NCBI GenBank assembly: GCA_964541755.1
Contig: CAZIRF010000026.1
Coordinates: forward strand, 1 to 40,692
Direction of reading: 5' to 3'
DNA length: 40,692 bases
Source: CAZIRF01 sp964541755
Lineage (GTDB): Bacteria; Spirochaetota; Spirochaetia; Treponematales; Breznakiellaceae
The translations under genes and the position numbers were made by a program. Positions 1 through 9,096 of the stretch are shown here, one piece after another. The notes under the pieces were generated by a model that saw only the letters and a list, made by a program, of their open reading frames with translations, was not told the origin of the DNA and did not search any database. The number at the start of each line of letters is the position of its first letter. Position 1 is the stretch's first letter.

Positions 1-69
1 CAAGCCGCAGCGGCTTGCCCCGACGGCCCCTGCGGCCGTGCTTCCCGCCAAGCGGTTCCCCGCTTGGCG
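1..69. other. three tandem hairpins at left edge
   Basis: Three perfect inverted repeats follow each other: CAAGCCG (1-7) with CGGCTTG (11-17); ACGGCC (23-28) with GGCCGT (34-39); and CGCCAAGCG (46-54) with CGCTTGGCG (61-69). No T-run follows on either strand, so they are not ordinary intrinsic terminators. The 235 bases before the histidine kinase stop codon hold no gene I can support; they hold these hairpins, one dispersed-repeat copy at 149-170 and a GCTTTCA/TGAAAGC hairpin at 176-195. Confidence 0.6.
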
Positions 70-148
70 CGCGATCACGGCCTACCCCCGCGAGCAACAC
101 GGGGAAGCCTTCCTGGCCACTTTCAAGGCTTGAAACAAGTATTTTCGA

Positions 149-170
149 GCTGCAGGCTTCCGGTTACTGG
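149..170 (+). repeat. dispersed intergenic repeat, copy 1
   Basis: This copy carries the core GCTTCCGGTTACT preceded by GCTGCAG. It lies just beyond the 3' end of the minus-strand histidine kinase gene. GCTTC within the copy can pair with GAAGC at 173-177. Related copies are at 6053-6074, 39223-39242 (opposite strand), 39444-39458 and 39492-39506; all are outside genes. Confidence 0.6.
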
Positions 171-235
171 TAGAAGCTTTCATTACAGTGAAAGCCTCCG
201 GTGGCCAAGAGAGGGAGTACTGGCAGGAAAACCGG

Positions 236-1927
236 CTACTTGGCGGACTTCTGCTTTTGCACGCAGGGACAGGGGAATGACAGCAGCCAGCGGGTGCCGG
301 GGCCGTCCTGCTTCGTGATTGTCCCGTCGAGTTGGGCCGTCATGCTGTTGATGAGCTGCAGGCCAAAGCTTTCGCTCTTGCTGCCATCCGAAGCTGCAGA
401 GAAACCGACGCCGTTGTCGGTAAAGATCAGATTGATACGGTCCCCTTCGAGGACGGCATCAATATGTATTTGCGGATCCCCGATACCCTCAAAGGCATAC
501 TTGCAGGCATTGCTGACAAGCTCGTTGAGGATGATACCCAGGGGGAAGAGGACGGCAGAGTTGAAGGGACAGGCGGGGAAGCGGTACTCAAGCGCGATGC
601 GACCCCCGGTGTCAAGGCTGGAGAGTATTTTCTCCACGAGGGGCCCCAGGTACGCGTCCATGGTGATATTGGTCCCCGAGAGGGTGCAATAGAGCTTTTC
701 GTAAAGGACCATCATGCTGTGGATGCGGCTCTTCGCTTCGCCCAGGGCCATCTTGGTTTCTTCGCTGGAGACGCGCGCGGCGTGGAGGGCGAGAATGCCG
801 GAAATAACCGCCATGTTGTTCTTGATGCGGTGGTGGACCTCGCGTATGAGGACGTCTTTCTGCTCGACCAAGGCACGAATTTCATCTTCACGGGCCTTGA
901 TATCATCAATGTCCCGAACGATGACTATCGTCCCTGCCGCCTTTCTGCTTCGGCTGCTTATGGTCGAACGGTCGAACTGGACCCAGTGTTCGATCCCCCC
1001 GATGGCGATGCGATGCTCGGCGCGGGGGCTGTTTGCGGCGAAAAAATTCTTGAAGTGGCCGGCCCAGGGGGCGGTGACGAGGGCGAGATTTCGCGAGGAG
1101 TCTTCTTTTTGGTGGATGTGGAACCAGGAGAGGGCGGTGGTGTTGTAGTCGACGAGGCGCTCGTGATCGTCGAAGACGAGAACCGCATCCCGCATGTGCT
1201 CGAGAACGAGGGATCGGGCGATGGGGACGATGCCGAAGAGCTGGAGACGCAGGAGGGCAAGGTAGTAGCCTGCCGCGGTCATAACGAGGACGCTGGGTGC
1301 GAAGTTGTATCCGGGTATGGGCCCGAGCTTCATGTTGAACAGGACGTTTGCAACGAGGGGCAGGATGATACCCGAAAGCAGAATGGCCGTATTGCGCCGC
1401 GAACCGTTCCCTCGCACCAGATCCACGAGAAGAATGAGCGGGGCGAGCGCCGCGAGGGCGTTGCCGTAGATGGCGGAAATGCGGAAGAGCGGCCCGGTTT
1501 GGTAGTGCATGACGGTGACGGGACCGCTGCTGTCAAGGACAAAGTGGTGGCGGAAAAGCTCGTGCCAGGGGCTCGTGAGGGCCCCGACAATACCTGCGAC
1601 CGGGATGATGAGTATGAGGGCCAGCTGCCAATTCTTGAGCCGGGTCCCGCGCGCCGAGTATTCCAGGGCCAAAAGGAGACAGGCGACGGGAACAAGGCGC
1701 GTGGGGATGTACATGAGGCTCGTCGTCCAGATGCGCCAGGAGAGCTGGGTCATAAGCAGGCTTGCCCCGTAGAAGAGGGTCCAGGCGACGCCCAGGTACA
1801 TGACGGCGCGAAAGGAGCGTATAGCCGGTGTATGCGGAAAGCGGCGACCGTACCAACCGGCGAGCCCCAGGAAGAGGGCGGCTACTATGTTGAACCATAC
1901 AAAAGGTGTGTATTGCATTACCCTCAT
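236..1927 (-). CDS. membrane sensor histidine kinase (7TM, PAS, HisKA_2 type)
   Basis: This is a signalling kinase of 563 aa. Residues 1 to about 215 form a bundle of hydrophobic helices like the 7TM histidine-kinase N-terminal region. A PAS-like segment follows at about 235-345. The dimerisation/phosphoacceptor segment EVHHRIKNN has the candidate phosphorylated histidine near residue 365, as in HisKA_2/HWE kinases. The ATPase N-box ILNELVSNACKYAF starts near 465, followed by DNGVGF. Start choice is uncertain: ATG at 1927 or 1918, neither with an ideal ribosome site; an upstream open frame runs to 2173 but would cross the divergent CpXC gene. No response regulator gene is adjacent, so its partner is elsewhere. 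The signal sensed is unknown. The kinase call is firm; the exact N-terminus is not. Confidence 0.88.
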   Translation of the reverse strand: MRVMQYTPFVWFNIVAALFLGLAGWYGRRFPHTPAIRSFRAVMYLGVAWTLFYGASLLMTQLSWRIWTTSLMYIPTRLVPVACLLLALEYSARGTRLKNWQLALILIIPVAGIVGALTSPWHELFRHHFVLDSSGPVTVMHYQTGPLFRISAIYGNALAALAPLILLVDLVRGNGSRRNTAILLSGIILPLVANVLFNMKLGPIPGYNFAPSVLVMTAAGYYLALLRLQLFGIVPIARSLVLEHMRDAVLVFDDHERLVDYNTTALSWFHIHQKEDSSRNLALVTAPWAGHFKNFFAANSPRAEHRIAIGGIEHWVQFDRSTISSRSRKAAGTIVIVRDIDDIKAREDEIRALVEQKDVLIREVHHRIKNNMAVISGILALHAARVSSEETKMALGEAKSRIHSMMVLYEKLYCTLSGTNITMDAYLGPLVEKILSSLDTGGRIALEYRFPACPFNSAVLFPLGIILNELVSNACKYAFEGIGDPQIHIDAVLEGDRINLIFTDNGVGFSAASDGSKSESFGLQLINSMTAQLDGTITKQDGPGTRWLLSFPCPCVQKQKSAK

Positions 1928-2054
1928 TTTACATGGAAACTCCAAAATATCCATATTGTGAAGGCATATTTGTGAGGAATTTACATCAGGGGGGCAAGCT
2001 GTGATACACTTGGGGGAAAGTATTTTGGACCTGATGGTCCCGATGGAGAACAGC

Positions 2055-2732
2055 ATGCAAACAGTACAGTGCCATTGCGGCCACTCGTTCGAGGCCGTCA
2101 TACCCGAACACGTCGATCTTTCCGTCAATTCCGCCGATGTCCAGGCCATTCTGGACGGATCCTTTCTTACCATTCAATGCCCCTCGTGCAAGGCCTCCCT
2201 GCGCCCCGAACGTCGGGTAGCCTTTGCCTGGAAGGATACCTCTTTTACCTGGCTGCCGGAGCCGGAGCGCTGGCGTTTCCTGCACAATGCTCCGCGCTAT
2301 CTCGATGAAGAGAAGATCGACACCCCTGCCGTGGTCTTTGGCTACGCCGAACTCGTCGAGCGGGTGGCCGTTTTGCGCGACGCCCTGGATGTCTTTCTCG
2401 TTGAACTTGTAAAACTCATGCTCCTTGCCAAGGTCCCCGACACGAGCCGTAGCGAGGCCCTGTCCATCCGCTACCATGCCCTGCGCGACGGCGACCTCCT
2501 CTTTCTCGTCTCGGGCCTCCCCGGGGACAAGGCGGCAGAGCTCCGCTTCCCGCGCGCCACCTGGGACGGCCTCATGGCCAAGCGCGCTTCCCTCATCGAG
2601 GACGAGGAGTACTCCTGCATGGTGGTCGGTCCCTATACGTCCTGCAGCAATGTGGATGTGGGCGACGAGACAGCCGCCCCCGGCTCATCCGCCCCCGCTG
2701 CCGCGGGTTCGGATGCTGCTGCCGTACGGTAG
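2055..2732 (+). CDS. CpXC-type zinc-binding protein
   Basis: This 225-aa protein has two cysteine pairs near its N-terminus, CHCG at about residues 6-9 and CPSC about 40 residues later. That is the hallmark of CpXC family proteins, which have no established function. The rest is mixed alpha/beta with no signal peptide, so it is probably cytoplasmic. The ATG at 2055 is chosen because GGAG lies 6 bases upstream; a longer frame from 2001 has no such site. The C-terminal tail is rich in Ala, Ser and Pro, and the last 100 bases overlap the 3' end of metE on the other strand. It is divergent from the histidine kinase gene. Family assignment is fairly good; a role in metal or methionine biology would be a guess. 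Confidence 0.75.
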   Translation: MQTVQCHCGHSFEAVIPEHVDLSVNSADVQAILDGSFLTIQCPSCKASLRPERRVAFAWKDTSFTWLPEPERWRFLHNAPRYLDEEKIDTPAVVFGYAELVERVAVLRDALDVFLVELVKLMLLAKVPDTSRSEALSIRYHALRDGDLLFLVSGLPGDKAAELRFPRATWDGLMAKRASLIEDEEYSCMVVGPYTSCSNVDVGDETAAPGSSAPAAAGSDAAAVR

Positions 2733-4996
2733 CCCTTCGGGCCCTTGGCCGGATACGCCTCCCGCACTATACGTGCAGCGCTCACCAGGTTTCGCAGGCT
2801 CTCCCGGGTCTCTTCCCAGCCGCGCGTCTTGAGCCCGCAGTCCGGGTTGACCCACACCCGCCCGGGCGAAAGGGCGCGGACAATCTGCCCCAGCCGCTCT
2901 GTCATTTCCGCCACCGAAGGTACCCGCGGCGAGTGGATATCCCAGATACCGGGCCCCACCGCCGTCTCGAAACCCGTTGACGCGAGGGCCTCGAGTATCG
3001 AGAGGTCAGAACGCGCCGCTTCGAAGGAGATGACGTCCGCATCCATCGCGTCGATGGCCCCCAGGATTTCCGCGAACTCGCTGTAGCACATGTGCGTGTG
3101 GATCTGGGTCTCCGGCCGTACCCCTGCGTGGCAGCGTCGGAAACAGGGGATGGCCCAGTCGAGGTAGCCCTTCTGCCAGTCTTCCCTGCGCAGGGGCAGC
3201 TTTTCCTTGAGGGCGGCCTCGTCGATCTGGATAATGCGAATACCGGCACGCTCGAGATCGAGGACCTCCTCCCGTATGGCCTCGGCAATCTCCGCCGCTT
3301 GCTGTGCCCTGCTGCGGTCTGCCGCCGGGAAGGACCAGTTGAGAATGGTAACGGGGCCGGTGAGCATGCCCTTCACCGGCTTGGTACTCTGCGCCTGTGC
3401 GAAAGCGGCCAGTTCCACGGTAATCAAGCCGCGCCGTTTCACCCTCCCGCAGATAATCGGGGGCTTCACACAGCGTGTCCCGTAGGAGCGCACCCATCCC
3501 TTCGCCGTAAAAGCGAAGCCCTCGAGGGCCCGCCCGAAGAACTCCACCATGTCCGTCCGCTCTGCCTCGCCGTGGACGAGGACATCGATACCCATCTCGT
3601 CCTGTTCGCGCACACAGGACGCCACAATGCACTTGATCTCTTCGTCGTAGGCCTCCCTGGACAGGGCACCCTCCCGTTGCCGGCGGCGCAGGCGGCGAAG
3701 CTCCCCGTCTTGCGGGAAGGAGCCAATGGTGGTCACCGGCAAGAGGGGCAGATTGAGGGCAGCCTCCTGTAAGGCCCGTCGTGCCGGCCGGCCGGGATGG
3801 CGGGTACAGGAATCGGGGTCAAGGCTGATAGTCTGCTCCGCGCCATCGTTGGCGGGCTGCGGTGGCTCCCCGGACGGACGCCCGTACGGGCGCCCGGTTT
3901 CCCCGTATCTGCGGGCCAGTCGGGAAAGGTCTGCGACCTTCTCGCGGGCGAAGGCCAGCCGGGCTTTAACGGTGTCGGGGAGGTCTTCCTCGCCTTCGAG
4001 GCTCCAGGGGAGGTGCGCGAGCGAGGCAGACGCCCCCAGTTCCACCGTTATCCCCCGTTCTTCAATAAACGCGAGGGTATCGAGGACGCGTTTTTCATCG
4101 TCGCGCCACACCGAGCGGGCGTCGAGGAGGCCCGCGACAAGGCGCCGGCCGCGGGGCCAGGGCCCCCTCGCAAGGAGCTCCAGGTTCTTGGGGCCTGCGA
4201 CAAAGTCGAGCCCGACTGCCTCGATGCGCAGTTCTCCAACGAGGTCCCAGGCGTCGCGGATATCCCCGTACAGGGTCTGCATGAGTATGGCCGGCCGGGC
4301 CGGACGCCGGGAGAGGGGCTCCCAGAGGCTGCGGAAGAGGGCCCGGTCCCCTTCGTCCATGTCGAGGACGAGGGCCGGCTCGTCCAGCTGTACCTCCCGT
4401 GCCCCCGCGCGGGAGAGCGCGTCGAGGAGGGTGCAATACGCCAGAGCGAGGGCTTCGGCGAGATCCTCGCGGCGAAGGCCGTTCACGCACTGCGAAAGCT
4501 GCAAGAAGGTATACGGCCCGATAATGCGCGGCCGGGTCTCGATGCAGAGGGCCTTCGCTTCCAGGTATTCGTCGACGGGTTTGGTTCCGACCAGCTTGGG
4601 CACGCTCGACGGGTCGAGTCGGGGGACGAGGTAGTGATAGTTGGTGTCGAACCACTTGCGCAGGGGCAGGGCCGGCAGGTCCCGTCCACCGTAATTGCCC
4701 CCGCGGGCCATCGCAAAGAGGCGCTCGCTCTGTGTCGCGCAGGCGCTGCGCCAGGGTTCGGGGACGAGGTCGAAGAGGAGGGCGGTGTCGAGCATGGCGT
4801 CATACCAGGAGAAGTCATTCGAGGGGATGCCGTCGATGCCATGCAGGGAAAGGGTCTGCCAGACCTCGCGCCGCAGGCGGGAAGAGCCCTCTTCCAGGGC
4901 CTCTTGGTCTATTTCGCCGCGCAGAAACGCTTCCACGAGGAATTTGAGTTCGCGCTCCCTGCCAATGCAGGGGAAGCCGGGAATGGATGTGTTCAT
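2633..4996 (-). CDS. metE: cobalamin-independent methionine synthase
   Basis: The enzyme transfers the methyl group of methyltetrahydrofolate-polyglutamate to homocysteine, the last step of methionine synthesis. It has 787 aa against about 755 for the family. The zinc ligands of the catalytic half are visible: HMC (His about 635, Cys about 637), Glu about 659 in FEAARS, and Cys about 720 in NPDCG. The Cys-Cys spacing of 83 equals that of E. coli MetE. Two departures stand out: a Pro/Gly/Arg-rich linker near residues 370-410 between the two barrels, and a C-terminal extension of roughly 35 residues rich in Ala, Ser and Pro that overlaps the CpXC gene. The ATG at 4996 has GGAGG 5 bases upstream. 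A divergent LysR gene and a Met-box-like palindrome suggest regulation by methionine or homocysteine status. Confidence 0.96.
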   Translation of the reverse strand: MNTSIPGFPCIGRERELKFLVEAFLRGEIDQEALEEGSSRLRREVWQTLSLHGIDGIPSNDFSWYDAMLDTALLFDLVPEPWRSACATQSERLFAMARGGNYGGRDLPALPLRKWFDTNYHYLVPRLDPSSVPKLVGTKPVDEYLEAKALCIETRPRIIGPYTFLQLSQCVNGLRREDLAEALALAYCTLLDALSRAGAREVQLDEPALVLDMDEGDRALFRSLWEPLSRRPARPAILMQTLYGDIRDAWDLVGELRIEAVGLDFVAGPKNLELLARGPWPRGRRLVAGLLDARSVWRDDEKRVLDTLAFIEERGITVELGASASLAHLPWSLEGEEDLPDTVKARLAFAREKVADLSRLARRYGETGRPYGRPSGEPPQPANDGAEQTISLDPDSCTRHPGRPARRALQEAALNLPLLPVTTIGSFPQDGELRRLRRRQREGALSREAYDEEIKCIVASCVREQDEMGIDVLVHGEAERTDMVEFFGRALEGFAFTAKGWVRSYGTRCVKPPIICGRVKRRGLITVELAAFAQAQSTKPVKGMLTGPVTILNWSFPAADRSRAQQAAEIAEAIREEVLDLERAGIRIIQIDEAALKEKLPLRREDWQKGYLDWAIPCFRRCHAGVRPETQIHTHMCYSEFAEILGAIDAMDADVISFEAARSDLSILEALASTGFETAVGPGIWDIHSPRVPSVAEMTERLGQIVRALSPGRVWVNPDCGLKTRGWEETRESLRNLVSAARIVREAYPAKGPKGYRTAAASEPAAAGADEPGAAVSSPTSTLLQDV

Positions 4997-5078
4997 GGAT
5001 ACCTCCGGGCCGGATGCCCTGTACTGGAGGATAACGAAGACCTTTGTTACTGTCCAAGACTTTATATATATGGGATAA

Positions 5079-5095
5079 TATAGGTATAACCTATA
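5079..5095. promoter_or_regulatory. Met-box-like LysR operator
   Basis: TATAGGT-ATA-ACCTATA is a perfect 7+3+7 palindrome in the 113-bp divergent spacer between metE and the LysR gene, ending 15 bases before the LysR start. Its form resembles the TATAGTT-type Met-box bound by MtaR/CmbR LysR regulators of streptococci, and it satisfies the LysR T-N11-A rule. A possible -10 of the LysR gene, GATAAT (5074-5079), abuts it. The binding is inferred from position and symmetry. Confidence 0.65.
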
Positions 5096-5109
5096 ACCGG
5101 GAGCCCCTT

Positions 5110-6021
5110 ATGACCCTCCAGCAACTACGCTATGCCGTCGGGATTTCGCGCGCCCGTTCAATCAACAGCGCGGCAGAAGAACTCCACATCTCGCAGCCCA
5201 GCCTTTCGGCCGCGATACGCGAACTTGAAGGGGAAATCGGGATACGCATATTCTCGCGTTCGGCGCGCGGGGTGCAGCTTACCGGCGAGGGGGCCGAATT
5301 TCTCGCCTATGCCCGCCAGGTCCTCGAACAGGCCGAACTCCTCGAGGAGCGCTGGATCCACGGCCAGCCGGTGCGGCGCCTCTTTTCTGTCTCGACACAG
5401 CACTACGCCTTCGCCGTCGAGGCCTTCGTGCGCCTTATCCGCGAGACGGACCCCGCCGCATACGAACTTACCCTGCGCGAGTGCCGCACCCACGAGATTC
5501 TCGAAGACGTACAGTCCCTGCGCAGTGAAATCGGGATAGTTTACCGGAATGCCTTCAACGAACGGGTCCTGGACAAGGTCTTTCACGACGGGCGCCTGGT
5601 CTTTACACCCCTCTGTGTGGCCCGGCCCCACGTATTCCTTAGCGCCCGCCACCCACTGGCCTCGCAGAAGACTATCAGCCTTGATGATCTCGATCCCTTC
5701 CCCTGCCTCTCCTTCGACCAAGGGGCGGTCAATTCCTTCCATTACAGCGAGGAGATCCTCCCCACGCGACTGCGGCCCAAGAGCATTGTCGTTACCGACC
5801 GCGCAACCCTTTTCAACCTGCTGATTGGTCTCGATGGCTACACGATTTCTACGGGGATCATCAACCGCGAGCTCAACGGGCCGGATATCATCGCCGTTGC
5901 GCTGGACCTCGAGGACCCCATTACAGTGGGCTACGTGCGGCGCGTCGATGCCCTTCCCGGACAGCTCATGACGCGCTACGTCGCCCTCTTGCAGGAGATT
6001 CTCGCCACATCGGCCGGGTGA
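5110..6021 (+). CDS. LysR-family regulator, probably of metE
   Basis: This 303-aa transcription factor has the LysR winged helix-turn-helix at residues about 3-62, with the recognition stretch ISQPSLSAAIRELE followed by GIRIFSR. The effector-binding domain covers about 90-295. The ATG at 5110 is chosen because GGGAG lies 6 bases before it and the protein then starts MTLQQLRY, as usual for the family; a longer frame from 5044 would run through the operator. It is divergent from metE, which is the typical arrangement for a LysR regulator and its target. By analogy with MetR and MtaR/CmbR the ligand could be homocysteine or O-acetylserine; that is inference. Family certain, target likely. Confidence 0.9.
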   Translation: MTLQQLRYAVGISRARSINSAAEELHISQPSLSAAIRELEGEIGIRIFSRSARGVQLTGEGAEFLAYARQVLEQAELLEERWIHGQPVRRLFSVSTQHYAFAVEAFVRLIRETDPAAYELTLRECRTHEILEDVQSLRSEIGIVYRNAFNERVLDKVFHDGRLVFTPLCVARPHVFLSARHPLASQKTISLDDLDPFPCLSFDQGAVNSFHYSEEILPTRLRPKSIVVTDRATLFNLLIGLDGYTISTGIINRELNGPDIIAVALDLEDPITVGYVRRVDALPGQLMTRYVALLQEILATSAG

Positions 6022-6045
6022 GTCGGGTAGGGGGGGCGGCTGTAG

Positions 6046-6078
6046 CGGGCCAGCTGCAGGCTTCCTGTTACTGGCCCG
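6046..6078 (+). repeat. dispersed intergenic repeat, copy 2, in a hairpin
   Basis: The repeat core GCTTCCTGTTACT lies between CGGGCCAG (6046-6053) and CTGGCCCG (6071-6078), which pair perfectly. CAGG-CTT-CCTG (6057-6067) can form an inner hairpin. It occupies most of the 70-bp gap between the convergent LysR and EIIA genes. No T-run follows, so a role as a two-way terminator is possible but unproven. Confidence 0.6.
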
Positions 6079-6091
6079 GGCCCGATGCGGG

Positions 6092-6553
6092 TCAATCGTG
6101 GGTGGCGAGGACCTGGTACAGGCTCTCTTCGTCCGGGGCGGCGCGCAGTTCGGTGCGGAAATCGGCGTTGTTGAGGAGCCGTGCGAGCTTCGAGAGGAGT
6201 TTGAGGTGGCCGGTGTAGTCGCTGCGCGGCCCGGTTATGAGGAAGATGAGGTCCACGGGAATCTCGTCGATGGCGTCGAAGGGGAGGGCTTTTTTGAGGT
6301 AGAGGATGCCCATTCGCGTCTCTTTGACGTAATCGCAGAGGGCGTGGGGAACGGCGACGCCCTCGCCGATACCGGTTGGGGCGAGGCGCTCGCGGGCCAT
6401 GACATCCTTCAAGAGCTGGCTGGGCCAGGGAATACCTCCATCCCGGGTGACGAGGTCGACGGCAATGGCAAGAGCGGCCTCTTTGTCTGCCGGCGAGGCG
6501 CTGCAAGAGATGCGCGAGGGCCCGGTGATGTGGGAAAAGGACAGATCCGCCAT
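6092..6553 (-). CDS. PTS EIIA protein, PtsN/fructose type
   Basis: This 153-aa protein matches the EIIA type 2 domain. The phospho-accepting histidine is His70 in GVAVPHAL, and ITGPRSDYTGHL is also typical of the domain. There is no EIIB or EIIC domain and no permease gene nearby, so a regulatory PtsN-like role is more likely than sugar uptake. In other bacteria PtsN adjusts nitrogen and potassium metabolism; here the neighbour upstream is a sigma-54-dependent activator gene, in keeping with that. The ATG at 6553 has GGAGG upstream; a frame from 6583 lacks one. A 13-bp palindrome TATCAGGCTGATA (6609-6621) lies in its upstream region, and TTGACT reading leftward from 6626 could be the -35. Confidence 0.88.
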   Translation of the reverse strand: MADLSFSHITGPSRISCSASPADKEAALAIAVDLVTRDGGIPWPSQLLKDVMARERLAPTGIGEGVAVPHALCDYVKETRMGILYLKKALPFDAIDEIPVDLIFLITGPRSDYTGHLKLLSKLARLLNNADFRTELRAAPDEESLYQVLATHD

Positions 6554-6648
6554 GGGAAACCTCCGTCTTGTGGTATGCGGCACTACCTCCGTGGGTTCCT
6601 CTATAGAGTATCAGGCTGATAGTCAAGTCTGTCAAACGACTGCGGGGG

Positions 6649-8073
<1,425 letters not shown>

Positions 8074-8142
8074 GCCGGCAGTATATACCCTGCAGCTGGA
8101 GCGGGGCCAGTGGGGTGGGCTTTAGCCCCCATTGAGATATGG

Positions 8143-8255
8143 ACCGAACAAGCAGGGTGGGCGCCAGCCGGTATTGAGTTATAGTGTCTGCCGAATCGAA
8201 GATTCGGCTTAACCGAACAAGCAGGGTGGGCGCCAGCCCACCCTGCTTGTTCGGT
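8143..8255. repeat. 27-bp direct repeat plus 20-bp perfect hairpin
   Basis: The same 27 bases, beginning ACCGAACAAGCAGGG, occur at 8143-8169 and 8212-8238, 69 bp apart. The first 20 bases of the second copy (8212-8231) pair perfectly with 8236-8255 across a 4-base loop, giving a very stable stem. No T-run follows. It resembles a REP element or a small inverted-repeat mobile remnant inserted upstream of the rpsP promoter. Confidence 0.8.
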
Positions 8256-8257
8256 CG

Positions 8258-8287
8258 TTGACTAAACCCCCCGGCTTGGGGTATAAC
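8258..8287 (+). promoter_or_regulatory. promoter of rpsP operon
   Basis: TTGACT (8258-8263) and TATAAC (8282-8287) are separated by 18 bases, a good sigma-70-type match. It begins three bases after the hairpin repeat and lies about 130 bases before rpsP, leaving a GC-rich leader. Confidence 0.6.
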
Positions 8288-8417
8288 CATCGGAGCCTTG
8301 TACGGCTCCCTCGGGGGCCATTAACAGTACGGCCGGCACCAGGGTCCGCCCGAGCCCCTGCACGGTCAATTTCGGCGAATCGGGTTCCCGAGAGGGACAG
8401 CTACCAGGAGGATAAGA

Positions 8418-8666
8418 GTGAGCGCACGCATCAGGCTCAAGAAATTCGGCACCAAGAAACGGCCTTTCTACCGCATCGTCGTCATGGATTCCCGCGCACC
8501 CCGCGATGGCAGGACCATCGAGGACCTGGGTGTGTATCATCCCATCGCCGCCGAAGGCGCGCAGGTTGAATTCAATGCCGACAAGGTCAAGGATTGGCTC
8601 TCGAAGGGTGCCACCTGCTCCGATACCGTTCGCAAGGTTCTCAACAGCAAGGGCGTCACCCTTTAA
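8418..8666 (+). CDS. rpsP: 30S ribosomal protein S16
   Basis: This is a component of the small ribosomal subunit that helps assemble its 5' domain. It has 82 aa, the usual length, and starts with the family signature MSARIRLKKFG, followed by KKRPFYRIVVMDSR. The GTG start has AGGAGG 6 bases upstream. It opens the conserved run rpsP, KH protein, rimM, trmD, rplS. A 167-base spacer without a gene separates it from the next gene; it holds partly repeated GC-rich stretches (around 8669-8712). Confidence 0.97.
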   Translation: MSARIRLKKFGTKKRPFYRIVVMDSRAPRDGRTIEDLGVYHPIAAEGAQVEFNADKVKDWLSKGATCSDTVRKVLNSKGVTL

Positions 8667-8833
8667 AACACCGATGTAGCGTCGGGGTGTCTGTAACGCC
8701 CCGGTGTAACGTCTGTGCCCGTCTTTCGTCTTCATTGTCGTAATTTTCCCCTCGATGACGGGTAGTTGTGGATATGACGCCGTTTCCTGTATTCAGGTTT
8801 GGCGGGCAGATCAATCAGCTAAAGGAGACCTAG

Positions 8834-9082
8834 GTGAACAGTGAATCTTTGGAACGCGATCTTGTAGAATACATGGCGAAATCTCTCGTTGACGATCCTT
8901 CACAGGTCGAGGTTAGCGAAGTTGAGGGTGAGCAATCGGCTATTCTGGAATTGCGTGTGGCACCTGCCGATATTGGCAAGGTCATTGGCAAACAGGGGCG
9001 CATTGCAAAGGCCATGCGTACCGTTCTTTCCGCAGCTTCGGTACGTTCCGGTCGCAGGGCCGTCCTCGAAATCCTCGATTAA
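8834..9082 (+). CDS. khpA: KH-domain RNA-binding protein
   Basis: This 82-aa protein has a single KH domain with the RNA-binding loop GKQGRIAKAMR at about residues 54-64. Proteins of this family (KhpA/YlqC) bind RNA and lie between rpsP and rimM in many bacteria, as here. In Gram-positive species KhpA works with KhpB in cell-division control and small-RNA binding; whether that holds in spirochaetes is not known to me. The GTG start is preceded by AAGGAG at a good distance. Length and position are normal. Confidence 0.93.
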   Translation: MNSESLERDLVEYMAKSLVDDPSQVEVSEVEGEQSAILELRVAPADIGKVIGKQGRIAKAMRTVLSAASVRSGRRAVLEILD

Positions 9083-9096
9083 AGCGCGGGTTTTTT

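Larger units (their letters stand above)
8074..8417. other. gene-free stretch upstream of rpsP
   Basis: These 344 bases contain no supported gene. They hold GGGCTTTAGCCC (8117-8128), the 27-bp direct repeat and 20-bp hairpin described separately, a small hairpin GCCGAATC/GATTCGGC (8190-8208), the rpsP promoter and about 130 bases of GC-rich leader. An open minus frame here only translates the repeat (LAPTLLVR twice) and is not a credible gene. Confidence 0.7.

Noticed and set aside
332..1975. 547-codon plus frame opposite the histidine kinase
   Set aside because: A shadow of a GC-rich gene: the minus frame has clear kinase motifs, the plus frame has none.
4997..5109. SAM or cobalamin riboswitch before metE
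   Set aside because: The spacer is only 113 bp, AT-rich, and lacks the conserved helices; the palindrome and LysR gene explain regulation better.
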